Shown: positions 19,832 through 28,964, counted from the stretch's first letter. The stretch is 53,882 bases of DNA from Armatimonadaceae bacterium (GCA_030446525.1 JAUJNC010000023.1:1-53882); one strand, 5' to 3'. Program-made: numbers and translations. Notes: generated by a model from the sequence alone, not told the origin.

Positions 19832-19878
19832 ACGGGAAAATCTTGCGGAACCGGACCGGTTCAGCGGGAAGGGACGCC

Positions 19879-20103
19879 TCACCCGCCGCCGGGGGAGACG
19901 GTCCGGCAGCAGGGGCCGCCCCAGGCGGCGCTGGTCTCGCAGGCGCCGTCCGCCCCCTTGTTCTGCGCGGCAAACAGCGACAGAAGGCGCATCGTCTCCT
20001 CGCCGCCGCAGGTGGGGCAGGGGGCCGGGCTCTCGTCGCGCATCGAGCGCAGCGTCTCGAACGCGTGCTCGCAGGTCTTACATTTATATTCGTAGATGGG
20101 CAT
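19879..20103 (-). CDS. FmdB-family zinc-ribbon protein with Cys-containing tail
   Basis: A 74-residue protein beginning MPIYEYKCKTCEHAFETL, with a second pair CPTCGG, the standard FmdB/putative regulatory zinc ribbon (CxxC...CxxC). AAGGAG lies six bases before the ATG, fixing the start. The C-terminal 25 residues carry three further cysteines (ACETSAAWGGPCCRT). Function is not established for the family. It lies downstream of the RicT-like gene. Confidence 0.85.
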   Translation of the reverse strand: MPIYEYKCKTCEHAFETLRSMRDESPAPCPTCGGEETMRLLSLFAAQNKGADGACETSAAWGGPCCRTVSPGGG

Positions 20104-20121
20104 TGTATTCTCCTTACCTGA

Positions 20122-20172
20122 CCCTCCCTTCCCTAAAAGGAAGGGGCACCCAGAGGGTACCCGGGGGTTAGG
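20122..20172. repeat. REP-like intergenic repeat, copy A
   Basis: A 51-bp element with a CCCTTCC-loop-GGAAGGG hairpin followed by GGGGCACC, a GGTACC centre and CGGGGGTTAGG. It is clearly similar to 34446-34496. Both copies lie at 3' or intergenic edges of minus-strand genes; here it includes the stop codon of the RicT-like gene. Confidence 0.6.
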
Positions 20173-21112
20173 CGCTCCAGTTCTTACGCCAGCGCTCCAG
20201 GGTGATGGCCGGCATCGGGGCGGACTTGGCATTGACGCCACAGCCGCCCGACCCGCAGGAGCCGCCGCAGCCCCCGCCGGCGCTGCCGCAGTCGCCGCAG
20301 GCGCGCGCGATCTGGACTTCGTCGGCGCGGAAGGTGCCCAGCCGCCAGCCGCCGTCGTCGTAGATGCGCACGGCCACGGTCCCCTGCAGGTAGTTCGCTT
20401 CGGTGATCACGCCGCGCGCGCCGTCGGGGCAGGCCACCGACACGCCCACGGGGGGCATGCGCTCCTTGGCCTCCAGGTACATGTCGTGCTCGTAGCGCAA
20501 ACAGCACATCAGCTTGCCGCAAACGCCGGAGAACTTGGACGGGTTCAGGAACAGGCTCTGGTCCTTGGCCATCTTCATCGAGACCGGGGCGAACTCGCGC
20601 AGGAACGTGGTGCAGCACAGGGGGCGCCCGCAGGGGCCGTAGCCGCCCAGGGCTTTGGCGTGGTCACGGGAGCCGACCTGGTGCAGGTGGACCCGCATGC
20701 GCAGCTGCGAGGCCACCTGCTTGACCAGTTCGCGGAAGTCGATCCGCGTCTCGGCACAGAAGTAGAACGTGACCTGCGAGGCGTCGAAGGCGACCTCCGC
20801 CTCCACCACCTTCATCGGCAGGCGCAGATGGTCCGCCCGGCTCTGGCACAGGGCGATCCCGTCCGCGGCCTGCTCTTTGCGGCGCGCCGTCACCCGGGCG
20901 TCGTCCGGGGTCGCGATGCGGAGGATGCGGTACGCCCTCTGGAGGTCGCCCGCCTCGCCCTCCACGTCGCGCAGTATCTTCACCTCGCCGTACTCCGGCC
21001 CGCGCTGCGTTTCGGCGATGACGTGCGTGCCCACCTCCAGCGGCAGCTCCGGCACCGGATAGTAGTGCAGCTTGCCGATCTTGCGGAATGTCAGGGCGGC
21101 GAGTTGGGGCAT
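20168..21112 (-). CDS. PSP1/RicT-like protein with Cys/Gly-rich C-terminal tail
   Basis: A 314-residue PSP1-domain protein related to B. subtilis RicT (YaaT). Core motifs are PEYGEVKILRD, CAETRIDFRELV, RIHLHQ-like MRVHLHQVGSRD, and the cysteine-bearing GPCGRPLCCTTFL and SGVCGKLMCCLRYE, which in RicT relatives help bind Fe-S clusters in the Ric complex that controls RNase Y. Only RicT is visible here; RicA and RicF are not in the window. The last 45 residues add a CGDCGSAGGGCGGSCGSGGCG stretch absent from RicT, which may bind metal. The frame is intact. Confidence 0.88.
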   Translation of the reverse strand: MPQLAALTFRKIGKLHYYPVPELPLEVGTHVIAETQRGPEYGEVKILRDVEGEAGDLQRAYRILRIATPDDARVTARRKEQAADGIALCQSRADHLRLPMKVVEAEVAFDASQVTFYFCAETRIDFRELVKQVASQLRMRVHLHQVGSRDHAKALGGYGPCGRPLCCTTFLREFAPVSMKMAKDQSLFLNPSKFSGVCGKLMCCLRYEHDMYLEAKERMPPVGVSVACPDGARGVITEANYLQGTVAVRIYDDGGWRLGTFRADEVQIARACGDCGSAGGGCGGSCGSGGCGVNAKSAPMPAITLERWRKNWSA

Positions 21113-21115
21113 GGG

Positions 21116-21424
21116 TCACCTCTTTCCGAGCCAGCGCGCGATCCGGGCGGCGATCCCGCCGCGCGCCGCGGGGCGGGCGGCCCGCGGCGCGCGCCCCTGC
21201 GCGGCCACCAGACTCTGCGCGCGGCGCAGGGACGCCGCTTCCGCGTTCGGGGACGGGTCGCCCTCGTGCAGGGCCGACCGCGTCAGGACCGCGGTCGCCA
21301 CCAGTGCGTCCAGCTCCGCCCGCTCGGCCTCGCTGAGACTCGCCCGCGCGCTTTCGGGGACAGGGCCGCCCTCAAGAAGTGCGTCGAGAACGCGCCGCAT
21401 CGCTTCCGTAGTCTTGGGTTCCAT
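21116..21424 (-). CDS. Small protein downstream of the ECF sigma factor (possible partner)
   Basis: A 102-residue protein whose start overlaps the end of the sigma-factor gene by 53 bases. It has an acidic helical N-terminus (TTEAMRRVLDALLEGG...LSEAERAELDALVATAV) and an Arg-rich tail, with no transmembrane helix. The position suggests a cytoplasmic regulator of the sigma factor, but it has no recognisable zinc-binding anti-sigma motif. No family assignment. Confidence 0.55.
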   Translation of the reverse strand: MEPKTTEAMRRVLDALLEGGPVPESARASLSEAERAELDALVATAVLTRSALHEGDPSPNAEAASLRRAQSLVAAQGRAPRAARPAARGGIAARIARWLGKR

Positions 21425-22079
21425 AACTGTGCGTCGTCCCGTCCGTCGCGGTATTGCGACGCAGGTGGCTGAACACCTCGGCCTCGCGCGCGCCTTCGAG
21501 CAGCGCCTTCCGCAGCCCGATCATCGCCCGGTGCAGGAGGGCCTTGACCGCCCCTTCTGTTTTACCCAGCGCCGCGGCGATCTCCTTCAGGGAAAGCTCG
21601 CCCGCGAACCGCAGCACCACGGCGTCGGCCTGATCCGGGGGCAGGGCCGCGACCGCCGACCGCACCAGCGACCGGACCTCGTGCTGTTCGGCGACCTGGT
21701 GCGGGTCGGGAGCGTCGCCCGGCAGCCCTTCCAGCAGCGCCCGCAGTCCCCCGGCCGCGGGCGTATCGAGCGACAGGACCGGCGCGCCGCGCCGCCCCCG
21801 GTCGGCCACCAGGTTCGTGCAGATGCGAGAAAGCCAGGGAAAGAGCGACTCGCTGCGGAAGCGGTACGCGGTCAGGTGGGTGATGGCTCGAACAAAGGTT
21901 TCGGCGGCTATATCCTCGGCATCCGACGGGTTCTGGCAGCGCAGCAGCGCCAGCCGGTACACACGGACATAGTAGCGGCGGTGCAGGACGGCGAACGCCT
22001 CGGTGTTCCCCGCCAGGGTCTGCTCCACGAGCTGCCGGTCCGTCGCCTGTGTCGCCGCGTCCACGCTGCCGCCTCGCAC
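21372..22079 (-). CDS. ECF-type RNA polymerase sigma factor
   Basis: A 235-residue sigma-70-family protein starting at GTG. Region 2 is visible as AFAVLHRRYYVRVYRLALLRC, then NPSDAEDIAAETFVRAI and FPWLSRICTNLVAD. Region 4 is VRSAVAALPPDQADAVVLRF followed by the helix-turn-helix LSLKEIAAALGKTEGAVKAL. It directs RNA polymerase to specific promoters. A -10-like TACACT is about 25 bp upstream on the minus strand. It is the first gene of a group with the 102-residue protein, the RicT-like protein and FmdB. Confidence 0.9.
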   Translation of the reverse strand: MRGGSVDAATQATDRQLVEQTLAGNTEAFAVLHRRYYVRVYRLALLRCQNPSDAEDIAAETFVRAITHLTAYRFRSESLFPWLSRICTNLVADRGRRGAPVLSLDTPAAGGLRALLEGLPGDAPDPHQVAEQHEVRSLVRSAVAALPPDQADAVVLRFAGELSLKEIAAALGKTEGAVKALLHRAMIGLRKALLEGAREAEVFSHLRRNTATDGTTHSYGTQDYGSDAARSRRTS

Positions 22080-22149
22080 GCCGTCGCATTGAAACGTCTA
22101 AAAGTGTACCACACGCCCAGGGCGAGGCGCAAGTGACCACCTGGCACTC

Positions 22150-22935
22150 TTACAGTCGGGCGAAGGCGCGGCGGGCGTTATCGGTGGTGATGGCGGCTAT
22201 GTCGGCGAAGGGTTCGCCCCGGAGTTCGGCGATGTTTTCGGCGACCAGCGCGACGCGCGCCGGTTCGTTGGGGTACCTGCCGCGCAGCGGGGCGGGGGAG
22301 AGGTAGGGGGCGTCGGTTTCCAGGAGCAGGCTGCCTTCGGGGGCGGCGCGCACGATCTCGCGCAGCGCCTCCTGGTTTTTGAAGGTGACGGCGCCGCCGA
22401 TGCCGAGGAACCAGCCGCGCGCCCAGGCGCGCTCGGCGTGGCCTCGGGTGCCCTGGAAGCAGTGCAAAATGACGGGAAGGACGCCCGCCTGTGCTTCGAG
22501 CACGTCCAGCGTCTCGTCGTAGGCGTCCCGGCAGTGGATCACGACCGGCAGGCCGGCTTCGGCGGCGAGGTCCAGCTGGGCCGCGAAGGCCGCGTGTTGC
22601 GCGTCCCGCGGCGAAAGGTCGCGGTAGAAGTCGAGGCCGATCTCGCCCACGGCGACCACGCGGGGGTGTGCTGCCCAGGCGCGCAGCCGCGCCGCCGCCG
22701 CGCCGGCATCCCAGTGCGCCGCGTCGTGGGGGTGGACGCCCACAGCCGCCCAGAGGCGGGCTCCCGCCCCGACCGGCGGACCCTCCGCAAGCGCCACGGC
22801 CCGCGCCGACGAGGCCAGGTCGTAGCCGATCACGATGAGCTCGCCGACGCCCGCCGCTCCGGCCCGCTCCAGGACAGCGGGCAGGTCGGCGGCAAGGTCC
22901 TCGTGGTTCAGGTGGACGTGGGTGTCGATGAGCAT
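22150..22935 (-). CDS. TatD-family metal-dependent hydrolase (DNase)
   Basis: A 261-residue TatD-family amidohydrolase-fold enzyme starting MLIDTHVHLN, which contains the first two metal-ligand histidines. Further metal-site motifs are VGEIGLDFYRD, LPVVIHCRDA, VILHCFQG and LLLETDAPYLSP, in family order and spacing. Relatives cleave DNA 3' ends and act in repair or turnover in the cytoplasm. There is no Shine-Dalgarno site; instead the codons for the start are preceded by a short repeat and a hairpin (22949-23004). Confidence 0.92.
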   Translation of the reverse strand: MLIDTHVHLNHEDLAADLPAVLERAGAAGVGELIVIGYDLASSARAVALAEGPPVGAGARLWAAVGVHPHDAAHWDAGAAAARLRAWAAHPRVVAVGEIGLDFYRDLSPRDAQHAAFAAQLDLAAEAGLPVVIHCRDAYDETLDVLEAQAGVLPVILHCFQGTRGHAERAWARGWFLGIGGAVTFKNQEALREIVRAAPEGSLLLETDAPYLSPAPLRGRYPNEPARVALVAENIAELRGEPFADIAAITTDNARRAFARL

Positions 22936-22948
22936 GGCTGATGGCTGA

Positions 22949-23004
22949 TGGCTGATAGTTGATGGTAAGGGGCGCTCCCCCCGTCAACCATCATCTATCA
23001 GCCA
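22949..23004. repeat. Imperfect inverted repeat upstream of tatD
   Basis: Arms 22949-22965 and 22988-23004 are 17 bp with one mismatch (GGCTGAT repeated in front of the left arm). Located between the moxR stop and the tatD start. No run of T, so not a standard terminator. Confidence 0.6.
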
Positions 23005-23008
23005 TCCA

Positions 23009-23961
23009 TTACTGCTTGGGGACGCCGACGGGGACAGGGACGCGATTCAGGAGGTCCTCCACGATCATCGTCTCCTCGATGCCGCGCGCCCGCGCCTCGG
23101 GGGAGAGCACGAGCCGGTGCGCCAGCACCTTGGGCGCCAGCACCTTGATGTCGTCGGGCAGCACGAACGCGCGGCCCTGCGAGGCGGCGTACGCCTGGGC
23201 GGCGTGCAGCAGGCCGAGGGAGCCGCGCGGGCTGGCGCCGACCTCGACCTGCTTGTGGTCGCGCGTGGCCGCCACGATCTCGACGATGTAGCTCTGAACC
23301 GACCCGTGGACGAAGACGGTCCGCGCCGCGTCCTGCAGCGACAGCAGGTCCTCGGTGGAGATCACGGCCCGCACCGCCCCGATCGGATGCGCCCGCGTCT
23401 GCGCGTCGAGGATGCGCACCTCGTCGCCTGTCGTGGGATACCCGATGCCGACCCGCATCAGGAAGCGGTCGAGCTGCGCCTCCGGCAGGGGATAGGTGCC
23501 CTCGTGCTCGATGTTGTTCTGGGTGGCGATCACGAAGAACGGGCGGGGCAGGGGGTGCGTCACGCCGTCGGCGGTCACCTGCCTCGTCCATGCATTCCAG
23601 CAGGGCGGCCTGCGTCTTGGGCGTGGCCCGGTTGATCTCGTCGGCCAGGACCACGTTGGCGAAGATCGGCCCCTGCCGGAACTGGAACTCGCCGTCCTTC
23701 TGGTTGTAGATCGACGTCCCGGTGATGTCGGCGGGGAGCAGGTCGGGGTGAACTGGATGCGCTTGAACGCGCAGCCCAGCGAGAGCGCCAGAGTCTTTGC
23801 CAGGGTCGTCTTGCCGACCCCGGGGATATCTTCGATCAGCAGGTGGCCGTTGCAGAGGAGCGCGACGACGACCGCCTCGACCGTTTCGCGCTTGCCGACG
23901 ATGACCTTTTCGACCTGCTGCACGACCTCGCGGATCTGGCGGCGACTTCCGGGTTCGGCAT
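23009..23961 (-). CDS. MoxR-family AAA+ ATPase, three frame breaks
   Basis: MoxR-type AAA+ chaperone. The start MPNPEVAA is at 23961. One base is missing near 23940, after which the frame reads [18 protein letters not shown] and the Walker A motif [13 protein letters not shown] central segment is displaced: [21 protein letters not shown] (Walker B) sits in another frame between shifts near 23745 and 23590, then returns to [26 protein letters not shown] (sensor 1). The C-terminus reads ...[13 protein letters not shown]. MoxR proteins help activate metal- or cofactor-containing partners and usually adjoin DUF58 and VWA genes. No such partner is present in this window. Confidence 0.9.
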
Positions 23962-24065
23962 CTGCCCGATACTTTCTTGTTGACGCTCACGAAAAGTGTA
24001 GCACGCCCGCCGCCCTTTGTCAACGACACGTCCGCGGGCCACTGGACGGTTGGCGGAAAACAGCA

Positions 24066-24088
24066 GCCCCGGAGTCACCCTCCGGGGC
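24066..24088 (-). terminator. Short G/C hairpin, likely terminator of the prepilin-like gene
   Basis: A 9-bp stem (24066-24074 with 24080-24088) with a 5-nt loop, followed on the minus strand by TGCTGTTTTCC. It lies beyond the MITE-like element downstream of the prepilin gene. Confidence 0.5.
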
Positions 24089-24183
24089 CTGCGTGTTTAC
24101 CGGCTACGCCTGCGAGCTACTATTGGCTATCCCAGGAGTTTTCTTCGGGTCGCCAGGATCAACGTTACGGCCATGCTGAAATG

Positions 24184-24304
24184 CTAGTGGGTCACTTGCC
24201 ATGAAAATAGGGTTTCCCTATGAGCGGTGCGACGCAACTCGCCCGGGAAACCTGCCCTTCAGGAAGCCCAGGCGAATGCCTATACGCGCCAAGTGACCCA
24301 CTAG
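24184..24304. mobile_element. MITE-like element: 15-bp perfect terminal inverted repeats
   Basis: CTAGTGGGTCACTTG (24184-24198) and its exact reverse complement (24290-24304) bound a 121-bp element. Taking the outer CTAG as target duplication leaves 11-bp inverted repeats. The interior has no gene but has a small palindrome ATAGGG-TTT-CCCTAT. It could be a miniature transposon of the IS5-like (YTAR target) type or an RNA that folds into a long stem. The family is not identified. Confidence 0.5.
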
Positions 24305-24387
24305 TTGCTGTAGCACCACGTTTGTGGTGTGCCTGCTGGGCGACAACTATCAGCCGTATAGGCAGTGCTGACCTTTTTACCTCCTGG

Positions 24388-25120
24388 CTACCCCACCGGC
24401 GGCATGGCGGGCATCCAGGCGCGGCAATCCTCCGGCGGGTTTTTGGTGAACTGGCATGTTGATCGGCATAGACGACGTTCATCCCGCCCGCATGGTGCGC
24501 GCCCCAGACGGCCCTGCCCGAACCCAGGGCTGTTCCCACTGGCCAAACGCCGGGAGCGGACGCCTTCCACCGCATGTGGTACCAGACATGCCGGATATCG
24601 ATGCACGCGCTGAACGCGGCCTGGGCGGAGTTTGCCGGGGGGTGATGCTGCGGTCAACGTCGGTTTCCGCCAGCAACACGGTGCCGGCAGGCTCATCGAC
24701 TCGGGTGAGGTTCTTGGGCGCTGACTGGAAAAAGCCGCCGAAAACGTCGCCGTTAGCCGCCCAGCCGGTTTTGATGAACTTGTCCGCGGGCGGGTTGAAA
24801 AGAGCCGCAGACGCAACGATGCGATAGCTGCCGGTCGCCGACGGGCACTCCCAGATCTGCTCGTTCTTGGTGTAGGGCTGGATCAAGACGAGGTACTTGG
24901 CGTAGTCGATGGTCGGGTACATCTCGTCGTAGTCCTGGGTGTACATCATCACCCCGGTGCCGATCTGCTTGGCGTTGGAAAGGCACGAGGTCTGCCGGGC
25001 CTTGTCGCGCGCCTGGGCGAACACAGGGAAAAGGATCGCGGCCAGGATCGCGATGATGGCGATCACGACGAGAAGCTCGATGAGCGTAAAGCCGGTCCGG
25101 CTTTCACATCTGCGTGACAT
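24388..25120 (-). CDS. Prepilin-like protein with H-X9-D motif, frame-broken C-terminus
   Basis: Start [20 protein letters not shown], with the prepilin cleavage site between the positively charged leader and FTLIE. AGGAGG lies six bases before the ATG. The hydrophobic helix is followed by the [15 protein letters not shown] segment shared with the protein at the left edge. Near 24600 and again near 24440 the frame breaks. Repaired, the end reads [14 protein letters not shown] and then [20 protein letters not shown], stopping at 24388. The H-X9-DG motif here is H-X9-DQ. It has the same likely role as the left-edge protein: an anchored pseudopilin-like surface protein. Confidence 0.8.
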
Positions 25121-25139
25121 TTCGAACCTCCTTTAGAGG

Positions 25140-25588
25140 AAGAATGGTGATAACGACCTTGCAACCAACAGTATGAGCATACCAAGGAATCCCGGATTTT
25201 TCAAGCGAGTTTAAAAAATTGCCATTGCGAAATCCGGGAGCGTAAATTCAAGCGGGTGTTTGGTACGCAGAATATTCATTATCGTTACCAAAATAGATAT
25301 CAAAGACAGCCAGTAATTGTGTGTCAACTTCAAGATTATCTGGGTTCTCCCGGTCTTTTGCTGAGGCCTATTCGCCAAACTAAAGGAACGTCGGAATCGG
25401 GTAAAGGAAGGTATGGCTACCCAATCGCTTCTTCCCGATCCTGCCTGCCTGACGCTCGATGAACTCAGCGTCCAGGGCGGCGTCATCTTTCTATTCATTT
25501 GACACTGCTTGGCGGGAGACATTCGCTAGCCCGCGTGGGCCGGCGGTGTCGCTCCGTCGAATAGGATAATCTTTTTCGCCATGTGCTC
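25140..25588. other. AT-richer spacer without recognised gene
   Basis: About 450 bp of noticeably lower GC than the rest of the window, between the divergent prepilin and blaI genes. A 103-codon open frame on the minus strand has no ribosome site and no family likeness, so I do not call it. It may hold the upstream regulatory region of the prepilin gene. Confidence 0.5.
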
Positions 25589-25637
25589 TTGACAGGCTCT
25601 CGTTTCGTGTGCATAATCTATTGAGTAAAACTACTCA
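25589..25637 (+). promoter_or_regulatory. blaI promoter and palindromic operator
   Basis: TTGACA (25589-25594) and CATAAT (25612-25617) are spaced by 17 bp. Immediately downstream is TGAGTA-AAAC-TACTCA (25622-25637), overlapped by CTACT-C-AGTAG. This resembles BlaI/MecI operators in form and is placed to block transcription start, so autoregulation is likely. Confidence 0.7.
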
Positions 25638-25666
25638 GTAGACACATACCCGTAAGGAGCGACACC

Positions 25667-26053
25667 ATGTCTCGCACTCCGCCGCCCCGACTTGGCAAGG
25701 AGCAGTACCGGATCCTGCAGGCGCTCTGGCAGCGCGGCCCGTGCACGGCGCGCCAGATCACCGAGGAGCTCTCGCGCGCCGCCCCCGTCACCCACAGCAC
25801 CGTGCAGACCCTGTTACGCCAGCTGGAAGCCAAAGATGCGGTGGCGCACGAGGTGGAGGACCGGACCTTCATCTATCGCCCACTGCTGCAGCCCTCGGAG
25901 GTGACTTCCACGCCGCTGCACGAGCTGCTGGTGCGCGTGTATCAGGGGTCCGTCTACAACCTGATGTCCCACCTGCTCAAACAGGAAGATCTCTCGCCGG
26001 AGGAGCTGGCACGCCTGCGCCGGTTGCTGGACGAGGAGGAGAACCCACGATGA
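25667..26053 (+). CDS. BlaI/MecI-family winged-helix repressor
   Basis: A 128-residue repressor. The winged helix is LGKEQYRILQALWQRGPCTARQI then HSTVQTLLRQLEAKDAV and EVEDRTFIYRPL. The C-terminal dimerisation helix is LLKQEDLSPEELARLRRLLDEE. AAGGAG is eight bases before the ATG. Its stop overlaps the ATG of the M56 peptidase gene (ATGA). In this family the partner senses a signal (classically a beta-lactam) and its peptidase activity leads to repressor cleavage. Here the ligand is unknown. Confidence 0.92.
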   Translation: MSRTPPPRLGKEQYRILQALWQRGPCTARQITEELSRAAPVTHSTVQTLLRQLEAKDAVAHEVEDRTFIYRPLLQPSEVTSTPLHELLVRVYQGSVYNLMSHLLKQEDLSPEELARLRRLLDEEENPR

Positions 26054-28964
26054 GTTTTTCTTCAGGATTATCTACCCCCCTGCCGGTCCTGTGCCAGAGC
26101 CTGCTCCAGGTCGCGCTGGCTTTCTGGCTCCAATCCGCGCTGCTTGTTCTGGCAGGGTTTGCGGCCGGATACGCACTGCGCCAGCGCGGCAGCGGTCCCG
26201 CCCTTCCCTGGCTCGTTTACCGGGCGACCTTCCTGGGGGTGCTCCTCTGCGGGCTGCTCTCGGCCGGCCTGACAGGGACGCACCGCGCGCCGCTTTTGCG
26301 CGGCCTGTCGCTGCCTCCGGCGCAGGAGGTGCCCGCGGAACCCGGGCAGCTGCCGGCCCCGGACGTAGAGGGGGCGAGGCCGCAGGCGCCAGCGCAGGGG
26401 CCATCTCTAACAGGTCGGCCCGTCCGCGACGCACAAGGGCAGCCTGTTACCGTCCAGGTGACGCCGCCTCCCGGCCCGGCGACGGCGACGCCCCCTGTCA
26501 GCGCCTGGCCTGCTCCGCCCTTCCGGGACTTCCTGATGCCGCAGATGCCGCCGCTGCGCACCACCGGCATGGGCTGGCTTTATGTCGGGGTCATGGGCCT
26601 GTGGCTCGGGGGGACCCTCTGGCTGCTCTGCTGGCTCCTGCTCGGTTACGTCGGCATCGGGCGGATGCGCCGCGGGAGCGCGCTGGTGGCTGACGACGGG
26701 GCGCTCTCTTTGCTGGAAGGGCTCTGCGCCCGCCAGCGCGTGCGCGCCCCGCAGCTCAGAGCCACCCCCGACGTCCGGGGCGTCTTTCTCGTCGGGCTAT
26801 GGCGCCCTGCCATTCTGCTGCCGGCCACGTACCGGACCGACCTCGATCGCCCGACGCTCCGGGCGATCCTGGCCCATGAAGTGGCGCACCTGGCGGGGCG
26901 AGACCCGGCATGGACGCTCCTGACGCGCCTGCTCTGCGCGGCGCTCTGGACACAGCCTTTGCTGTGGGTGCTGCGCCGCGAGTGGGAGCAGGCCAGCGAG
27001 GAGGTGTGCGACCTGGCGGCGCTGCCCTGCGCGCCGTCGCCCCGGGCGTCTGCCGAGTGCCTGCTGCGCCTGGCCGAACGGCTGAGCCCGAGTCCTCTGG
27101 AGCGCACAGCAGGCATCGGGGTTGTCCTTTCCCGCCCCTCGCTGGCCGGCGGGTGCAGCGTCTGCTGGGGTATGGATCCTCACCCTCCCTATCGCTCCCT
27201 TTCCGGGTTCGCGCGGCCGTCACGCTGGGAACGGCCGGCGTCATCGTGCTGGCCGCATTCCTGATCCCGGCGGCCGCTACGGCGGCCAAACAACAGCAGC
27301 CGGGACGGGACGCTCCTGGCAACGGCAGGCGACGCGCGCCTGGAGCAGCGCGTGGCCGTCGCGGCGGAAGGCATTGCGGTGGGAGAGCTTCTGCCCCTGC
27401 TCTCGCAGAAGACCGGCGTCACCCTGGTGGCCAGCCGCAGCCTCGCCGACGAGAAGGTCATCGTCCTGGGACCGGCGCGCCCATTGACGGAGATCCTCTC
27501 CGATCTGGCGGCGCTGCTGGGGGCGTACTGGGAACGCGAGCAGATTGCGGGGGGCAAGGGCCGCTGCGTGCTTGCGCAGCGGATAAGGGCCCGCCAGTAT
27601 GAGGAGCGGCTGGCCCGCGCGAACCAGCGCGGCTGCTCGCCCAGCCTGGGAGGCGCAGGTGCGGGCGCTCGCGGAAAGCCGGGGCAAGCTTCGCCCAGCG
27701 GCCGGAGGATGACCCGATCCGCAGGCCCTCAGCGACCCGCAGAGCCGAGTCGCCACCCAGCTTTTCGCGCTGCTGGGCCCGGGGCAGCGCGAAAAGCTCA
27801 TCGAGGAGTGGCGCGTGCGGCTGCCGGTCTCGGCGCTCAGCGAGCGGCAGAAGGACCAGATCGAGCACCTGTTCCACGGGGAGCGCTTCAAGCCGGAACT
27901 GCACGGCGGGATCGAGATCACCCAGATCCCGCGCGCGCAGATGGAGCGGCACGCGATCACCTTCCAGATCCTCAACGCCGGGGGGAATACCGCCAGAGAG
28001 CGGCCTGCAGCGGGTTCATCTGTCGGCCCCACCGGCTTCAATATCCCCCCGGCAACTTTCCACGCCACGGCCAAGTTCGTGCTGCCTCCCCACGGCGATC
28101 CCTATACGGGAGAAGCGGTCGCGGAGACGTCCGCGGTGCCCGACGCCGGGGCCGTGCGCCCCCTTGCAGCGGCGGGGAGTTGGCCGGACACGCTGCGGCT
28201 GGGATGGCGGAAAAAGACGGGGCAGCCGGTGGTCTCCGACTACTACCGCAGCAAACCTATCAACGTCGCCGCAGAGGGCGACGAGGCGATCTCGCCGCAA
28301 ACGCCGGTCGGTGCGCTGGACGCCCTGTGTCGGCCCACGGGCTACCTGTGGTGGACCCGCGGCCGGACACTACTCTTTCGCAAGGGACTGGTACACGCAG
28401 CGGCTCTACGAAGTCCCTGACCGCTGGGTGCTGGCGCTTCAGGAGCGACTTGCCGCCCAGAAGGGCGCTCCGAGCATCGCCGACGTGATGCGCCTGCGGG
28501 GAGCTTTCGCTCAGTCAGATCGTCGGCCTCAACGAAAGCGTGGGCCAAAGCACGAGCAAACACGATCTGGCCGGCAGCCTGCGCGATCTGCTGGCGGCGG
28601 TGGAGGCCTCGCCCCGTTGACACGAGCGCGCCGGTCTTCGGGGGTGCTCGGGGGGCAGTCTCGTACCGGGAAGCCGCCATCTGCCCGACCTGTCCGACCC
28701 GCACCAGAGCGCTCTGGTGGACGCCTTCCAGCAGGCGTCCCGCCGGGACCTTTCCCGGTATCCCGAGATCGGCTTCATCTTTCATCACAGCAACCGCAAA
28801 GACAAGGGCCAAAGTGGGCCTGCGGGTCGTGCCGTGCCGGCCGTGCAAGTGGGGGCTCATCTTTACCTGGGCAACAACACGATGGGCGCGGGTTATCTGC
28901 TGAGCTCCCGCTCGCCCTGCCCGATGATCGGCGCGACAGGACGCGCGTCGAGGTCATCCGGTAA
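26050..28964 (+). CDS. BlaR1-like M56 metallopeptidase with large C-terminal extension, frameshifted
   Basis: Translationally coupled to blaI (ATGA). Transmembrane helices (AFWLQSALLVLAGFAAGYAL, WLGGTLWLLCWLLLGYV) surround an M56 zinc-peptidase domain with HEVAH (residues 276-280) in ILAHEVAHLAGRDP and the downstream EQASEEVCDLAAL. A shift near 27150 leads to a further membrane helix (VTLGTAGVIVLAAFLIPAAATA). Then comes a domain reading VAVAAEGIAVGELLPLLSQKTGVTLVA, a style shared with secretin/TonB short N-terminal (STN) domains. Further broken segments continue to QKDQIEHLFHG, RSKPINVAAEGDE and finally ALPDDRRDRTRVEVI, stopping at 28964. At least five shifts are needed. The extension may be the extracytoplasmic sensor. 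It could also be a separate gene whose start is hidden. Confidence 0.75.

Noticed and set aside
24184..24304. Cyclic-di-GMP (GEMM) or cobalamin riboswitch
   Set aside because: Some GACGCAAC and GGG-rich words look similar, but the conserved cores do not line up on either strand, and it lies downstream, not upstream, of the adjacent gene.
25211..25522. 103-codon minus-strand open frame in the AT-richer spacer
   Set aside because: No ribosome site, no recognisable domain, composition like non-coding DNA.
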